Below, one piece after another: positions 13,968 through 24,325 of a stretch of 64,000 nucleotides of DNA; the first letter of the stretch is position 1; each line of letters opens with the position of its first letter. The DNA is taken from NCBI GenBank assembly GCA_029207755.1, contig JARCOQ010000065.1:388501-452500 (forward strand). The letters run 5' to 3'. The notes beneath the pieces are model-generated. The model ran no database searches. It was given only the letters and a program-made list of their open reading frames with translations, and had not been told where the DNA came from. Both the position numbers and the translations under genes were made by a program. The stretch is from Chamaea fasciata (lineage: Eukaryota; Chordata; Aves; Passeriformes; Sylviidae).

Positions 13968-14165
13968 GAATGACAGGTTTGTCTTTACAAACAAACTCTG
14001 GGTCTGCTGGTGGATAAAACCAGCACTGAGAGAGAAAAGAAACAATGGGAAGGATCCCACTGATTGATGAATGGAAAAGAAGACGTTTGCCTTCACAAAC
14101 AAACGGTAGGTTTGCTGATAAATGAAAATGGATGTTGAAAGATGAAAGAAACAATGGGGAAACCC
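13968..14165. repeat. Two diverged tandem copies of a ~110-bp unit
   Basis: The blocks TTTGTCTTTACAAACAAAC (13,979) and TTTGCCTTCACAAACAAAC (14,086) each begin a unit that continues through GCTGATAAA- or GCTGGTGGATAAA-like sequence to GAAACAATGGG. Each unit starts with an imperfect palindrome (TTTGT...ACAAA). Confidence 0.6.
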
Positions 14166-14574
14166 CATAAATTCCATAAAAATTCAAAGTTTAAAGGGGG
14201 TTGTACGTTAAGGAGGAATTTTGGGTATTGGGCACTCCGGGAAGTATGTAACTCTCAAGCACCTCAGGCAACAGGGGAAGAGAGGGAAACGGGGCCAGGA
14301 AATTGGGATAAATAGGAGGCTGCGTCCTCCAAAATTTCACAGACCTCAGGGGAAATGCCCCATGGCCTCTCCCTTTATTCTTTTATTATTAATTATCATT
14401 TATAAAGTAAAAGCACTCCTCTGGCTCCTTTTCGCACATAAACCTGTGTCGTTTGCGGGTTAATTTTCCTAGCACTGACATTCACGCTTACACTGACACT
14501 GACATATTTTTAATATTTATTTCACGTTCCTATTTCCCAGAGTTCCCCCCCCCGCCCTCAGGCCTCAGTCCGGT

Positions 14575-14588
14575 GTTGCCGTGGCAAC
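14575..14588. promoter_or_regulatory. Palindromic X-box (RFX site)
   Basis: GTTGCCGTGGCAAC is a two-base-spaced inverted repeat that matches the RFX X-box consensus (GTTGCCATGGCAAC) at 13 of 14 positions. It lies about 100 bp upstream of the MFSD1 start. Binding is inferred from the motif only. Confidence 0.6.
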
Positions 14589-14593
14589 GGGGG

Positions 14594-14672
14594 GTCACGT
14601 GCCGGGCGGGTCACGTGCCGGGCGGGTCACGTGCCGGGCGGGTGACGTGCCGGGCGGGTCACGTGCCGGGGC
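14594..14672 (+). promoter_or_regulatory. Five-unit 16-bp E-box array (GGTCACGTGCCGGGCG)
   Basis: CACGTG cores at 14,596, 14,612, 14,628 and 14,660, and a GACGTG variant at 14,644, are spaced exactly 16 bp apart. GTCACGTGCC resembles the CLEAR element bound by TFEB/MiT factors at lysosomal genes. MFSD1 is a lysosomal membrane protein, so the site type fits the gene. The array ends about 20 bp before the first ATG. Confidence 0.65.
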
Positions 14673-14690
14673 TCACGCGCGGCGGGCGCG

Positions 14691-14989
14691 ATGGCGGACG
14701 AGGAGCAGCGGGCGCTGCTCGGCGCTGAGGGCGGCGATGGCGGCGGCTCCCCGGGCCCTCCCCGCGCTGCCCGCCGCCTGCGATCCCCGCCGCCTCCCGC
14801 ACCGCCTGCTCGTGCTGGCCCTCATGCGCTTCCTCGGCTTCGGTGCGGGCGGCGCGCGGGGGATCCGTGTGGGGGCCGTGTGAGGGGGGGGGCGGGTGTG
14901 GGAGCCGGCGCGGAGCCCTGAGCCGTCCCCTTCTCCCCGCAGGCAGCTGCTACGACAACCCGGCCGCTCTGCAAACGCAGGTTCAGCGG
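14691..14989 (+). pseudogene. MFSD1: MFSD1, exons 1-2 only, with a frame change in exon 1
   Basis: MFSD1 is a lysosomal membrane transporter of the major facilitator superfamily. Exon 1 ends at 14,842 before a GTGCGG donor. Exon 2 (14,943-14,989) lies between CCCCGCAG and GTGAGT. The joined end reads HRLLVLALMRFLGFG then SCYDNPAALQTQVQR, which matches the start of MFSD1 and its first membrane segment. The expected N-terminus (MADEEQRALLGAEGG, from ATG 14,691) is in a different frame from the rest. The conserved part is in frame with a later ATG at 14,737 (MAAAPRALPAL). Either one base has been lost or gained between about 14,735 and 14,760, or the shorter start is used. No third exon occurs downstream in the window, so the copy looks truncated. 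Confidence 0.75.
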
Positions 14990-15187
14990 GTGAGTCGCTC
15001 TCGGGGCGGGGCTTTAAAACAGCAGGAGGAGTGATTCTTTCCGTGGGTGTGGGCTAACGGGACAGGGGGGGAGGCTTCCAACTAGGAGAGATGGGATTTT
15101 GGGAAGGAATTCCTGGCTGGGAGGGAAACAAAAAAAAAACAAACCCCCAAAAACAAACAAAAACCCCAACAACAACAAAAAAACAAA

Positions 15188-16399
15188 CCAGTATTTACCT
15201 TCCAGATAAGGAAAAAAAAAAAAAAAAAAAGGAAAAATTCATTCCTTTTTTCTTCAGTTTCTTCTCATCTGACTTCATCTCCTGGTTCCCATGCAGGGAG
15301 TGGTGGAGTCCCCAGCCCTGAAAGTGTTTCACAATCCTGTGGATGTGCTGGGTTAACAGCTGGGCTGATGCTCCTGGAGGTCTTTTCCAACTTTAGGGAT
15401 TCTGGGGTGATTCTAAAAGGACAAAGAACTGGTGGTTCCAAAGGGTTTCAGCTCCTCTGGCTGTAACCCAAGCAGATTCCACAGGAGATGTGCATGGCCA
15501 GGTCAGCCTGGTGGGATTTCCTTCCCCATCCAAGGGGAAACTGGTTCCTATGTGCAGTCACAGTCATTTACATCTTAGTATCTTTGGGAATGTTGTTCCC
15601 AGTGGAAGCAGGCAGAGGTAAAATCCCTTGTGGCCTTCCCAAGTCTCTGGGATCCATTCCTCGTGCTGGTGGTCAGGGGTGGGTGGAATTCAGGATTTGC
15701 CCAAATGGAAGAACTAAAAATAGAAAGAAACCAAGTTGTGAGGGAAAGCTTCTCACAATTTCCACTAAAACAATCCGAGAACTTGCTTTACTCATTTCCT
15801 TCTGCTCAAACCAGGTTCTTGTCAATGAATCCTGTTCTTTTTCCTCCTTCTCAAGGAGCATGTGGAGCCCAGGCCCAGCTGTGACTCAGGTGAAAGCACA
15901 GCACCATTTTTCCTGCCTCGGGGGAAGAAGGTGAGTCCTGGAGGTCCCCTAAGAAATGACCAAATTTTGCAAGCCAAGGAAGCTGGGATGAATCTTTCCT
16001 TGAAACTCTGGGCTGGGAATAATTCCCTTCACATTTCCTGAGTGGGGATGAGCTGGTTGTGGTGCCAGGAAAGGCCAGGGGAATATCTCAGATACTCACC
16101 TGTATCTGAGGATTTGTGTTTTATTCACTTGGCATTTGTGGGGAACAGCAAGGCGAACACACTCATTTCCTTCTCTCAGGCCGTGAATAACACTGAGGAA
16201 ATTGTTTGCACTTGGAAACCACAAGGTGGGGAGCTCAGGGACATCAAAATGCAAAGAATTGTAATCTGTGGGTGAAACTCTGAAATCGAGTGTTGAGCAA
16301 GATGCTTCTAAAGGAAACAGTATATTTTCAGAATTAGATCACTAGGGATTTTTTTTTCTGCTGTGCAAAATAATTTCTCATTTACTCTTTGAAGGAAAT
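15188..16399. repeat. Segmental duplication, copy B
   Basis: Near-identical direct copy of 8,478-9,680, about 6.7 kb downstream. It follows a short CR1-like piece (15,075-15,125) and an A- and C-rich stretch. Its right end at 16,399 is the exact point where the retroviral sequence of the minus-strand provirus begins. Confidence 0.9.
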
Positions 16400-16474
16400 A
16401 AGTTACAGTAATTACTGCAATAATTACAATTTTCCACATAATGTCCGTAATAACTCTTAGTCTATCTCTTCGTA

Positions 16475-18440
16475 GTTCTGAGTGAGCTTCAGCTTCAGTT
16501 CGTTATCACCTGGTGTGATCTTCCAGATTCCTTCTGGGGCTTTCTTCACTCGGGAGTGATGGATCCAGGCTTTCTGTTCTTTGATCTTGATTGCAGTGAA
16601 GGTAGTAAGAAGCACCTGGAATGGTCCTTCTCACTGTGGTTCCAAGGTCTTTTCTGCAAAAGACTTAACATATACATACTGGCTTATCTAATTCTCGGTT
16701 TTGAGCTTCGGCCACGTATTTCTCAATTTCTCGAAGTTGTTTATTTAGGGCCTTTATATACTCATGTAGGGTTTCTTCCCCTACTTGCATGGGTGTTGTT
16801 CTTTTTTGAACTGCATATGGCCTTCTATACAGTATTTCAAAAGGGCTTAGTTTCTTTTTTTGCCCTTGGTTTTGTTCGAATTTGCAATAGTGCCAATGGG
16901 AAAGCCTGGGGCCAGGGCAAATTTACTCCTTGCCCCAATCTCACAATTTGTTGTTTAATCAAGTGGTTCATTTTTTCCACTTGACCACTAGATTGAGGGT
17001 GGTATGGGGTATGCAATTCACAATCTATTCCCAGGTGATTACTTATTTGCTGCACAGTTTTTGAAATAAAGTGTGGCCCTCTATCTGATGATATGGTGGT
17101 TGGAACTCTAAACTTTGGTATTATTTCTTGTAACAGTGCTTGTTTACCTCTCGGGCCTTAGCTGTCCGGCCGGAAAAGGCTTCTGGCCATCCTGAGAAGG
17201 TATCAGTTAACACCAATAGGTAACGATGTCCTCCCTTCCTGGGCAGCTCTGTAAAGTCAATTTGCCATTGTTGCCCAGGTCCACAGCCTTTCCCAATTTG
17301 TCCCACTTTAGGCTTTGGAGTATTTTTGAGATTAGTTGGGAGGCAAAGGCTACACTGATGAGTTACTTGTATCACTGTGCCCTGCAATTTCCTGGCCATG
17401 ATCTTTTCTTTGAAATGGTTAGACAGGGCATCCATTCGCCAGTGTGTTTTCTCATGTTCCGTCTGTACTAATACCCACAACAAATAGGAGGGTACTACAA
17501 GTTTCTCTTCTTCTGTTACAGCCCATCCCTCCTGGTTATAACTTGCCTTTTCTGCCTTAATGAGTTTTTTATCCTCTTTATTGTATATTGGCTTACCCTC
17601 AATAGAAATTTTTCCATCTGGAATTAATGCTGCTTCAATTGTCTCATTAGGTATCTCACTTTTTGCTGCTTCTTTTGCCTCTCTATCTGCCAGCATGATC
17701 CCCTCTTCCAATTCCGAGCTCACCTTCTGGTGTGCCTTGATATGCATGATGACTGCCTTCTCAGGTAGTTGTACTGCCTCCAACAGTCTCAATATTTCTT
17801 GTGCGTGTTTAATATTCTTCTTTTGTGAGTTTAGCAGTCCTCTCTTTCTCCAAGTGGCTCCGTGGGCATGCACAACTCCAAATGCATACCTTGAGTCTCT
17901 CTGCTTGAGGTAACTGCATACTCAGCATGCTTTTTCCTACTGTTGACATAGCTGCTCCCATCAGTAAAGCAGGTCTGGGCATTTTCAAGTGGGCTATCAT
18001 TCAGATCCGGGCGACTGGAGTAGGTGGCGTCAATGGTCTCCAGGCAATCATGGATCGCTGGTTCTCCCATGCTTCCGCTGAGGAAGGAAGCTGGGTTCAC
18101 AATGTTAGTTACCACAATCTCAGCATCATCCTGTTCCACCAGTATAGCTTGGTGCTTCAGGAATTTCTGTGGGGAGAGCCAATGCCCCCCTTTCGCTTCC
18201 AGGACTGTACACACTTTGTGAGACACTAGCACCGTCGTCTTCTGGCCCAGGGTGAACTTGCGTGCCTCTTGGATGTTCACTGCCACTGCTGCAACGGCTC
18301 TGAGGCACCCTGGCCACCCCTTAGCTGCCGTATCCAGCTGCTTAGAGAGGTAGGCAACTACCCTTCAATACGGGCCCAGGTTTTGTGCTAGTATCCCTAA
18401 AGCGATCCTTTGCTTCTCGTGAGAAAACAAAAAGAATGGC
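16475..18440 (-). pseudogene. Class I ERV pol: RNase H and integrase, broken
   Basis: Minus-strand frames 18,440-17,830, 17,873-17,121 and 17,055-16,480 carry, in order, an RNase H acidic motif (CFTDGSSYV), an HHCC-type zinc region (QCSLCLP), the integrase core start (WQIDFTELP, TDTFSGWPEAF) and the region around the last catalytic acid (YHPQSSGQVEKMN). This domain order and wording are those of gammaretroviral pol. The frame shifts at least twice, near 17,860 and 17,120. No function is expected. Confidence 0.8.
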
Positions 18441-19112
18441 TGTTGGGGGTTGGGTTTGTTCCTTCTTTCTCTGGAGAATTTTTTCCCCACGGGTTGCCAA
18501 GGGGACCGGGTGTTGGATACTTGAGAGTGCTTGGCTGAAACAAAGAGATGGACAAAAGGTGGAAGGGGGAGATAACGCAGGTAAAAGACACAGCTTGAGG
18601 CAGCTGCGTGCTTTTCTGCTTCCGGCGTTCGGGAGACGCGTTTCGGCCGCTCCTCGAAGATCTCAGCCGCCGCAAAGCACGCCGAGCAGAAGCTGAGTCG
18701 CTTTTCTGCCTCGCCTTCGAGCTGCTTCGGCGCTGCTCCTCTTGCTGCAGCGTGACCCTGCACTCCCTGCGCTGCCGGGACATCCTGCCCCTGCCTGCCG
18801 GGACACCCTGTCATCCCAGCTACCAGCCCAGGACTTTTCCACTGTTCCAGCTTGGTGCTCTGAAAATCCTGCAGGGACACCGAAACCAAACTGCCCTGGG
18901 TTTTGTGAAACAAAGCCCTCAAGGTTCTTGGTGCTGTTGTCGTTTGTCATTAATGCTGTAGTTGTTTGGTGGGGGGGGGAGTTTTTTTTTGTGTTTGTTT
19001 GCTTTGTATTACATACTAGTAAAGAACTGCTATTCCTATTTCCCAAATCTTTGCCAAAGAGCCTCTGATTGTAATTTTACCTAGCAGATACCTGTCTTCC
19101 TAAACCAAGACA
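18441..19112 (+). repeat. ERVL-like 5' LTR (672 bp)
   Basis: Matches 24,326-24,997 base for base except at 18,631 (G against A at 24,516) and 18,642 (T against G at 24,527). A run of nine G's followed by T's near 18,970 is preserved in both. TG...CA termini are present. Confidence 0.93.
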
Positions 19113-19117
19113 GATTT

Positions 19118-19135
19118 TGGCGCCCAACGTGGGGC
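19118..19135 (+). other. Primer-binding site, tRNA-Lys type
   Basis: TGGCGCCCAACGTGGGGC starts five bases after the LTR. It is the complement of the 3' end of tRNA-Lys(1,2), the primer used by spumaviruses and several other retroviruses. Confidence 0.85.
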
Positions 19136-19317
19136 TTGAGGGCACTGAGAAAAGAAGAAGGAAGAGAAATAGCAGTTCTTAACTAACCTAGTACTTTCTT
19201 TTGTGTGCGTTGAATATAAAAACCTCATTAGGCTGCATCATGTGGTCTAACTTAGCCTGGTTTGGGTAGCATGTGGTTGTGGCTGTATTCCTTCCATTTG
19301 CAGGCCCTTATCTAAAC

Positions 19318-20823
19318 ATGGGCCCTATAACTAAGGCTACTGTGACTGTCATCCAGTTTATTTTATGGCTTAATAAGGTGAAGAACTCATGGATTTTTAA
19401 TTTCCTCTGGAGGGCAGGCACATGGATTCAGGGCTATCGTACACTAACTGTGTGTTTTTGGAGTTACTTTAACAATGGTACCTACTGTGAGGAAATGACA
19501 CCGAGGGAAGTTTCTTTTTCCCAACCCTTTACCCATCTCTTTGGGTCTGCCCCACCAGTTTTTGAAGGGTTTATATCCTCTCTGAATGCTAATGATATCA
19601 TACAATGGCTGGTGCTGCTAATATGCGTATTCTGTTTAGCATTCAGAGATAAGGGAAGATTGACCTGGATAACCACCCTGATACCTAGCCCACAAAATAG
19701 GGATGATACCCCAGAGCCTGACTCTGCCCCACAGCCTGCCTCAGAAAGGACCCACCCGGATTGGGTTGAGGCTCTGGTAAAAGAGATACATGAGATGGGC
19801 CAGATGCTGAGGGAGTACATTTCTCCAGCTCATGAAAAACCCTCCCCCTGCCCCGAGAAGGCAGAGACTGATGGTGCAGCAGTGGAACCCACAGATGTTA
19901 CAACTGTCCAGGTTCCAGCTGAACCACAAGGGCAGCCACAGCCAGCAGCAGTCGCCCCTGTGGAAACAAGGAAGTGTAAAGTGAAATCGTCAGATCCTGA
20001 TACTAAGGGTAAGAAAGGAGGGTCCTCACAGCCCACAGAAGAGCCACAGGTTGAGATCATCACTGAGTCCCTGACATATGAAAGTCTACGTAATCTGCAA
20101 AAAGATATTGCACGACGAGGACGTGAGGCTTATACAGCCTGGCTACTTCGAGTCTGGGACCTTATGGGTACAGGTGTGCAACTGGATAGTGCTGAAGCAA
20201 GGAATTTGGGACCCTTGACCCAGGACTCAGGTATAAATCAGATATTTGTAAGAGAGCAAAGGCCCCTTCCCCTTTGGGAACGACTTCTAATGAGTGTGAG
20301 AGAGAGATTTGTCCACAGAGACAGAATGCAAGAGCACAACAATAGAATGCGATGGAAGACCCTTGAGGAAGGAATCCAACAGTTGAGAGAAGTGGCAGTA
20401 TTAGAAGTACTTTTTAGGAGGACCGGACAGCATGATAATGACCCCGACAAGGTTAAATGCACAGGGCACATGTTGTGGAATCTGGCAACTCATGGACCAT
20501 CCCAATACGCCACATTCATCGCAACAATTAATGCCGAGGATAACCGAGAGACAGTGGGTTCTGTTGCCAACAAGCTCAGAAATTATGAAAGTATGATCAG
20601 TGGCCCAATGCAGGCTCATGTCTCTGCGGTGGTGAAGGAACTCAAAGAGGAGATGAGAGAAATGAGAGAGGAGATGAGAAGGAACAGTTCCCATGTAGCA
20701 CCGGTGCGAGTCACAGGCCCCAGAATCAGAGCCCAACATTCCCCAGCGAGAGAGAGAGGGTACACCCCTCGAGCTGACCTGTGGTTTTATCTGAGGGACC
20801 ATGGGGAGGACATGGGAGCGTAG
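19318..20823 (+). CDS. ERVL-like gag, open
   Basis: About 501 codons without a stop, from the first ATG (19,318) to TAG at 20,821. The frame is already open from 19,270 but has only GTG before this ATG. The N-terminal third is hydrophobic, the middle is rich in Pro, Glu and Lys, and the C-terminal third is helical and charged (for example ELKEEMREMREEMRR). No CCHC zinc knuckle is visible. I assign it as gag from its position between the primer site and protease rather than from a recognised motif. The TAG at its end may be the normal gag-pol stop or an edited TGG, since the frame continues open beyond it. Confidence 0.65.
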   Translation: MGPITKATVTVIQFILWLNKVKNSWIFNFLWRAGTWIQGYRTLTVCFWSYFNNGTYCEEMTPREVSFSQPFTHLFGSAPPVFEGFISSLNANDIIQWLVLLICVFCLAFRDKGRLTWITTLIPSPQNRDDTPEPDSAPQPASERTHPDWVEALVKEIHEMGQMLREYISPAHEKPSPCPEKAETDGAAVEPTDVTTVQVPAEPQGQPQPAAVAPVETRKCKVKSSDPDTKGKKGGSSQPTEEPQVEIITESLTYESLRNLQKDIARRGREAYTAWLLRVWDLMGTGVQLDSAEARNLGPLTQDSGINQIFVREQRPLPLWERLLMSVRERFVHRDRMQEHNNRMRWKTLEEGIQQLREVAVLEVLFRRTGQHDNDPDKVKCTGHMLWNLATHGPSQYATFIATINAEDNRETVGSVANKLRNYESMISGPMQAHVSAVVKELKEEMREMREEMRRNSSHVAPVRVTGPRIRAQHSPARERGYTPRADLWFYLRDHGEDMGA

Positions 20824-21084
20824 CATGGGAAACCTACTTCTGTCCTGGCAGCACGGGTACGTGAGCTTAAAGAGAGAAACGCTAACAAAAGGAATTCCAC
20901 TAGAATAAAAGTAGCCTCAGCCTCCCATGAGCAAGCTGCCAAGTATTACGGAGGTGAGAATGCTGTGTCAGATTCCCTCGAAGGAACCTCTACCATGTAC
21001 GTCCAAGAAGGGAATAATAACCAGTGCTAGAGGGGCCCTGCCTCTAGCCAAGAAGAGGCACGGGAAAATCGGGTTTTTTGGACT

Positions 21085-22119
21085 GTGTGGATTCGATGGC
21101 CTGGCACATCAGAGCCACAAAAATATGAAGCTTTAGTAGATACTGGGTCGCAGTGTACTCTAATGCCATCAGGACATGTGAAGGCAGAACCGATTTCCAT
21201 TGCCGGGGTGACGGGGAAATCACAAGAACTGACTCTGGTTGAAGCCGAGGTGAGCCTGACCGAGAAGGAGTGGCAGAAACTTCCGATTGTGACCGGCCCA
21301 AAGGCTCCATGTATTCTGGGCATAAACTTCCTCAGGAATGGATATTATAAAGACCCTAAAAGACTCAGATGGGCTTTTGGAATAGCTGCTGTGGAGGCAG
21401 AGAACATTAAGCAGTTGAACACCTTGCCGGGACTATCAGAGAACCCATCTGCAGTGGGACTCCTGAAGGTAGAAGAACAACAAGTACCTGTTGCCACCTC
21501 AACAGTGCACCGTCGGCAGTATCGGACAAATCGGGACGCCGTGATCCCCATCCACAAGATGATCCGTGAGCTGGAGAGCCAAGGGGTGGTCAGCAAAACC
21601 CACTCACCCTTCAACAGCCCCATCTGGCCTGTGCGCAAGTCTGATGGAGAATGGAGACTGACTGTAGACTATCGTGCATTGAATGAAGTGACTCCACCGC
21701 TGAGCGCTGCTGTGCCGGACATGCTGAAACTTCAGTACGAGCTGGAGTCCAAGGCAGCGAAGTGGTATGCCACTATTGACATTGCCAATGCATTTTTCTC
21801 CATTCCTCTGGCCGCAGAATGCAGGCCTCAGTTTGCTTTCACCTGGAGGGGCGTGCAGTACACCTGGAACCGGCTGCCCCAAGGGTGGAAACACAGCCCC
21901 ACCATCTGCCATGGGCTGATCCAGGCTGCACTGGAGAAAAGTGAGGCTCCAGAACATCTACAGTACATTGATGACATCATTGTGTGGGGAAAGACTGCAG
22001 CTGAAGTGTTCGAGAAAGGAGAGAAGATCATCCAGATTTTGCTGAAAGCCGAGTTTGCCATCAAGAAGAGCAAAGTCAAGAAACCTGCCAGAGAGATCCA
22101 GTTCCTGAGAGTAAAGTAG
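21085..22119 (+). pseudogene. ERVL-like pro-RT, first part of pol, ends at a premature TAG
   Basis: The protease active site DTGS is at 21,139-21,150. Reverse transcriptase motifs follow (WRLTVDYRALNE, WNRLPQGWKHSP), with the catalytic YIDD at 21,964-21,975. The gag frame continues here after TAG codons at 20,821 and 21,028. The frame stops at TAG 22,117 although homologous sequence continues. The catalytic residues of protease and polymerase are still present. Confidence 0.8.
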
Positions 22120-24214
22120 CAAGATGGACGGCGGCAAATCCCCACTGAGGTCATTGATAAGATCACAGCAATGTCTCCACCGACCAGCAAAAAGGAAACA
22201 CAAGCTTTCCTAGGAGCCATAGGTTTTTGGAAGATGCACATTCCTGAGTACAGTCAGATCGTGAGCCCTCTCTACCTGGTTACCCGCAAGAAAAACAATT
22301 TCCACTGGGGCCCTGAACAGCAACAAGCCTTTGCCCAGATCAAGCAGGAGATTGCTCATGCAGTAGCCCTTGGCCCAGTCAGGACGGGACCAGATGTAAA
22401 GAATGTGCTTTATTCTGCCGCCGGGAACAACGGTTTTGTCCTGGAGCCTTTGGCAGAAGGTGCCAGGGGAGACCCGAGGCCGACCACTAGGATTCTAGAG
22501 TCGAAGTTACAGAGGATCTGAAGCCAACTACACTCCCACAGAGAAGGAGATCTTAGCCGCCTATGAAAGAGTTCAAGCCGCCTCAGAAGTAATTGGCACA
22601 GAAGCACAACTCCTCTTGGCACCCCGACTACCAGTGCTGGGGTGGATGTTTAAAAGAAAGGCTCCCTCCACGCACCATGCCACCGATGCCACATGGAGCA
22701 AATGGACTGCCCTCATCACACAGCGTGCCCGTATTAGAAACCCAAATCGCCCTGGGATTTTAGAGATAATTACAAACTAGCCGGAAGGAGAAAACTTCGG
22801 TTTCACGGACGAAGAAGAGCAGGTACAAGTGACACGAGCTGAAGAAGCTCTTCCATACAACCAATTGCCAGCAGAAGAAACACACTACGCTCTTTTCACT
22901 GATGGTTCCTGTCGCATCGTAGGAATGAACCGTAAGTAGAAAGCAGCCGTATAGAGCCCCACACGACAGGTTGCAGAAGCCACTGAAGGAGACGGGGGAT
23001 CAAGTCAGCTTGCTGAACTCAAAGCTGTTCAATTAGCCCTTGACATTGCTGAAAGAGAGAAGTGGCCAAAGCTCTACCTCTACACTGATTCGTGGATGGT
23101 AGCCAATGCTCTGTGGGGCTGGCTAGAAAGGTAGAAAAAAGCCAACTAGCAGCGTAGAGGAAAACCAATCTGGGCTACTAATGAATTGAAAGACGTTGCC
23201 ACTCGTGTAGAGAAGCTGCCTGTGAAAGTCCGCCATGTAGATGCCCATGTTCCCAAGAGTCAAGCTAATGAGGAACACCAAAACAACAAGCAGGTAGATC
23301 AGGCTGCCAAGATAGAAGTGTCAAAGATAGATTTAGATTGGCAACACAAGGGAGAGTTGTTCCTAGCCCGATGGGCCCATGATGCCTCGGGTCATCAAGG
23401 CAGAGATGCCACCTATAAGTGGGCCCGAGACCGAGGGGTAGATTTAACCATGGACAGTATTTCTCAGGTTATCCATGACTGTGAGACATGTGCTGCAATC
23501 AAGCAAGCCAAGCGAGTGAAGCCCTTATGGTATGGTGGGCGGTGGTCCAAATATAAATATGGAGAAGCCTGGCAGATTGACTACATCACCCTTCCCCAAA
23601 CCCGCCAGGGCAAGCGTTATGTGCTAACCATAGTAGAAGCCACCACTGAATGGTTGGAGACCTACCCTGTGCCTCATGCTACTGCCCGGAACACCATCCT
23701 GGGCCTGGAAAAACAAGTCCTGTGGAGACATGGCACCCCTGAGAGAATCGAGTCGGACAATGGGACTCATTTCAAGAATAGTCTTATAAGCACCTGGGCT
23801 AAAAAACATGGCATTGAGTGAGTGTACCATATTCCTTATCATGCACCAGCGGCCGAGAAAGTTAAACGGTGCAATGGCCTGCTTAAAACTACCTTGAAAG
23901 CACTGGGTGAGGGAACCTTTAAGAATTGAGATACTAATTTAGCAAAGGCCACCTGGTTGGTGAACACTCGAGGTTCCACCAACCGAGCAAGTCCTGCCCA
24001 ATCTGAGCCCTTGCAAAAGACAGACGGAGATAAAGTTCCAGTGGTACACATGAGAAGTATGCTGAGAAAAACTGTTTAGATTAATCCTGCCTCCAGTAAA
24101 GACAATCCCATCCGTGGAGTTGTCTTCGCTCAGGGACCAGGTTGCACCTGGTGAGTGATGCAAAAGGATGGAGAGACCCGATGCATACCTCAAAGAGACC
24201 TTGTTTTGAGGTGA
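22120..24214 (+). pseudogene. ERVL-like RT thumb, RNase H and integrase with many nonsense codons
   Basis: Homology continues after 22,117. The frame changes once near 22,500-22,520. In-frame stops follow at 22,778, 22,937, 22,952, 23,132, 23,147, 23,819, 23,927, 24,077 and 24,152, before a probable natural stop at 24,212. An RNase H motif (TDGS, about 22,899), the integrase HHCC pair (H near 23,368-23,392; CETC at 23,480-23,491) and core aspartates (about 23,579 and 23,756) can be located. The codon at the place of the third catalytic acid (23,864) appears to be AAA, Lys. Only the 23,186-23,821 part is open for long. Confidence 0.8.
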
Positions 24215-24325
24215 ACTATCCATGACAATGTGGCTGCATCCATATTTGCATATATATATATGTATTTTTAATAGTTAAAACTCAATGTAATATGTTTGTA
24301 TGGGAAAAAAATTCGGGGTGGATAA

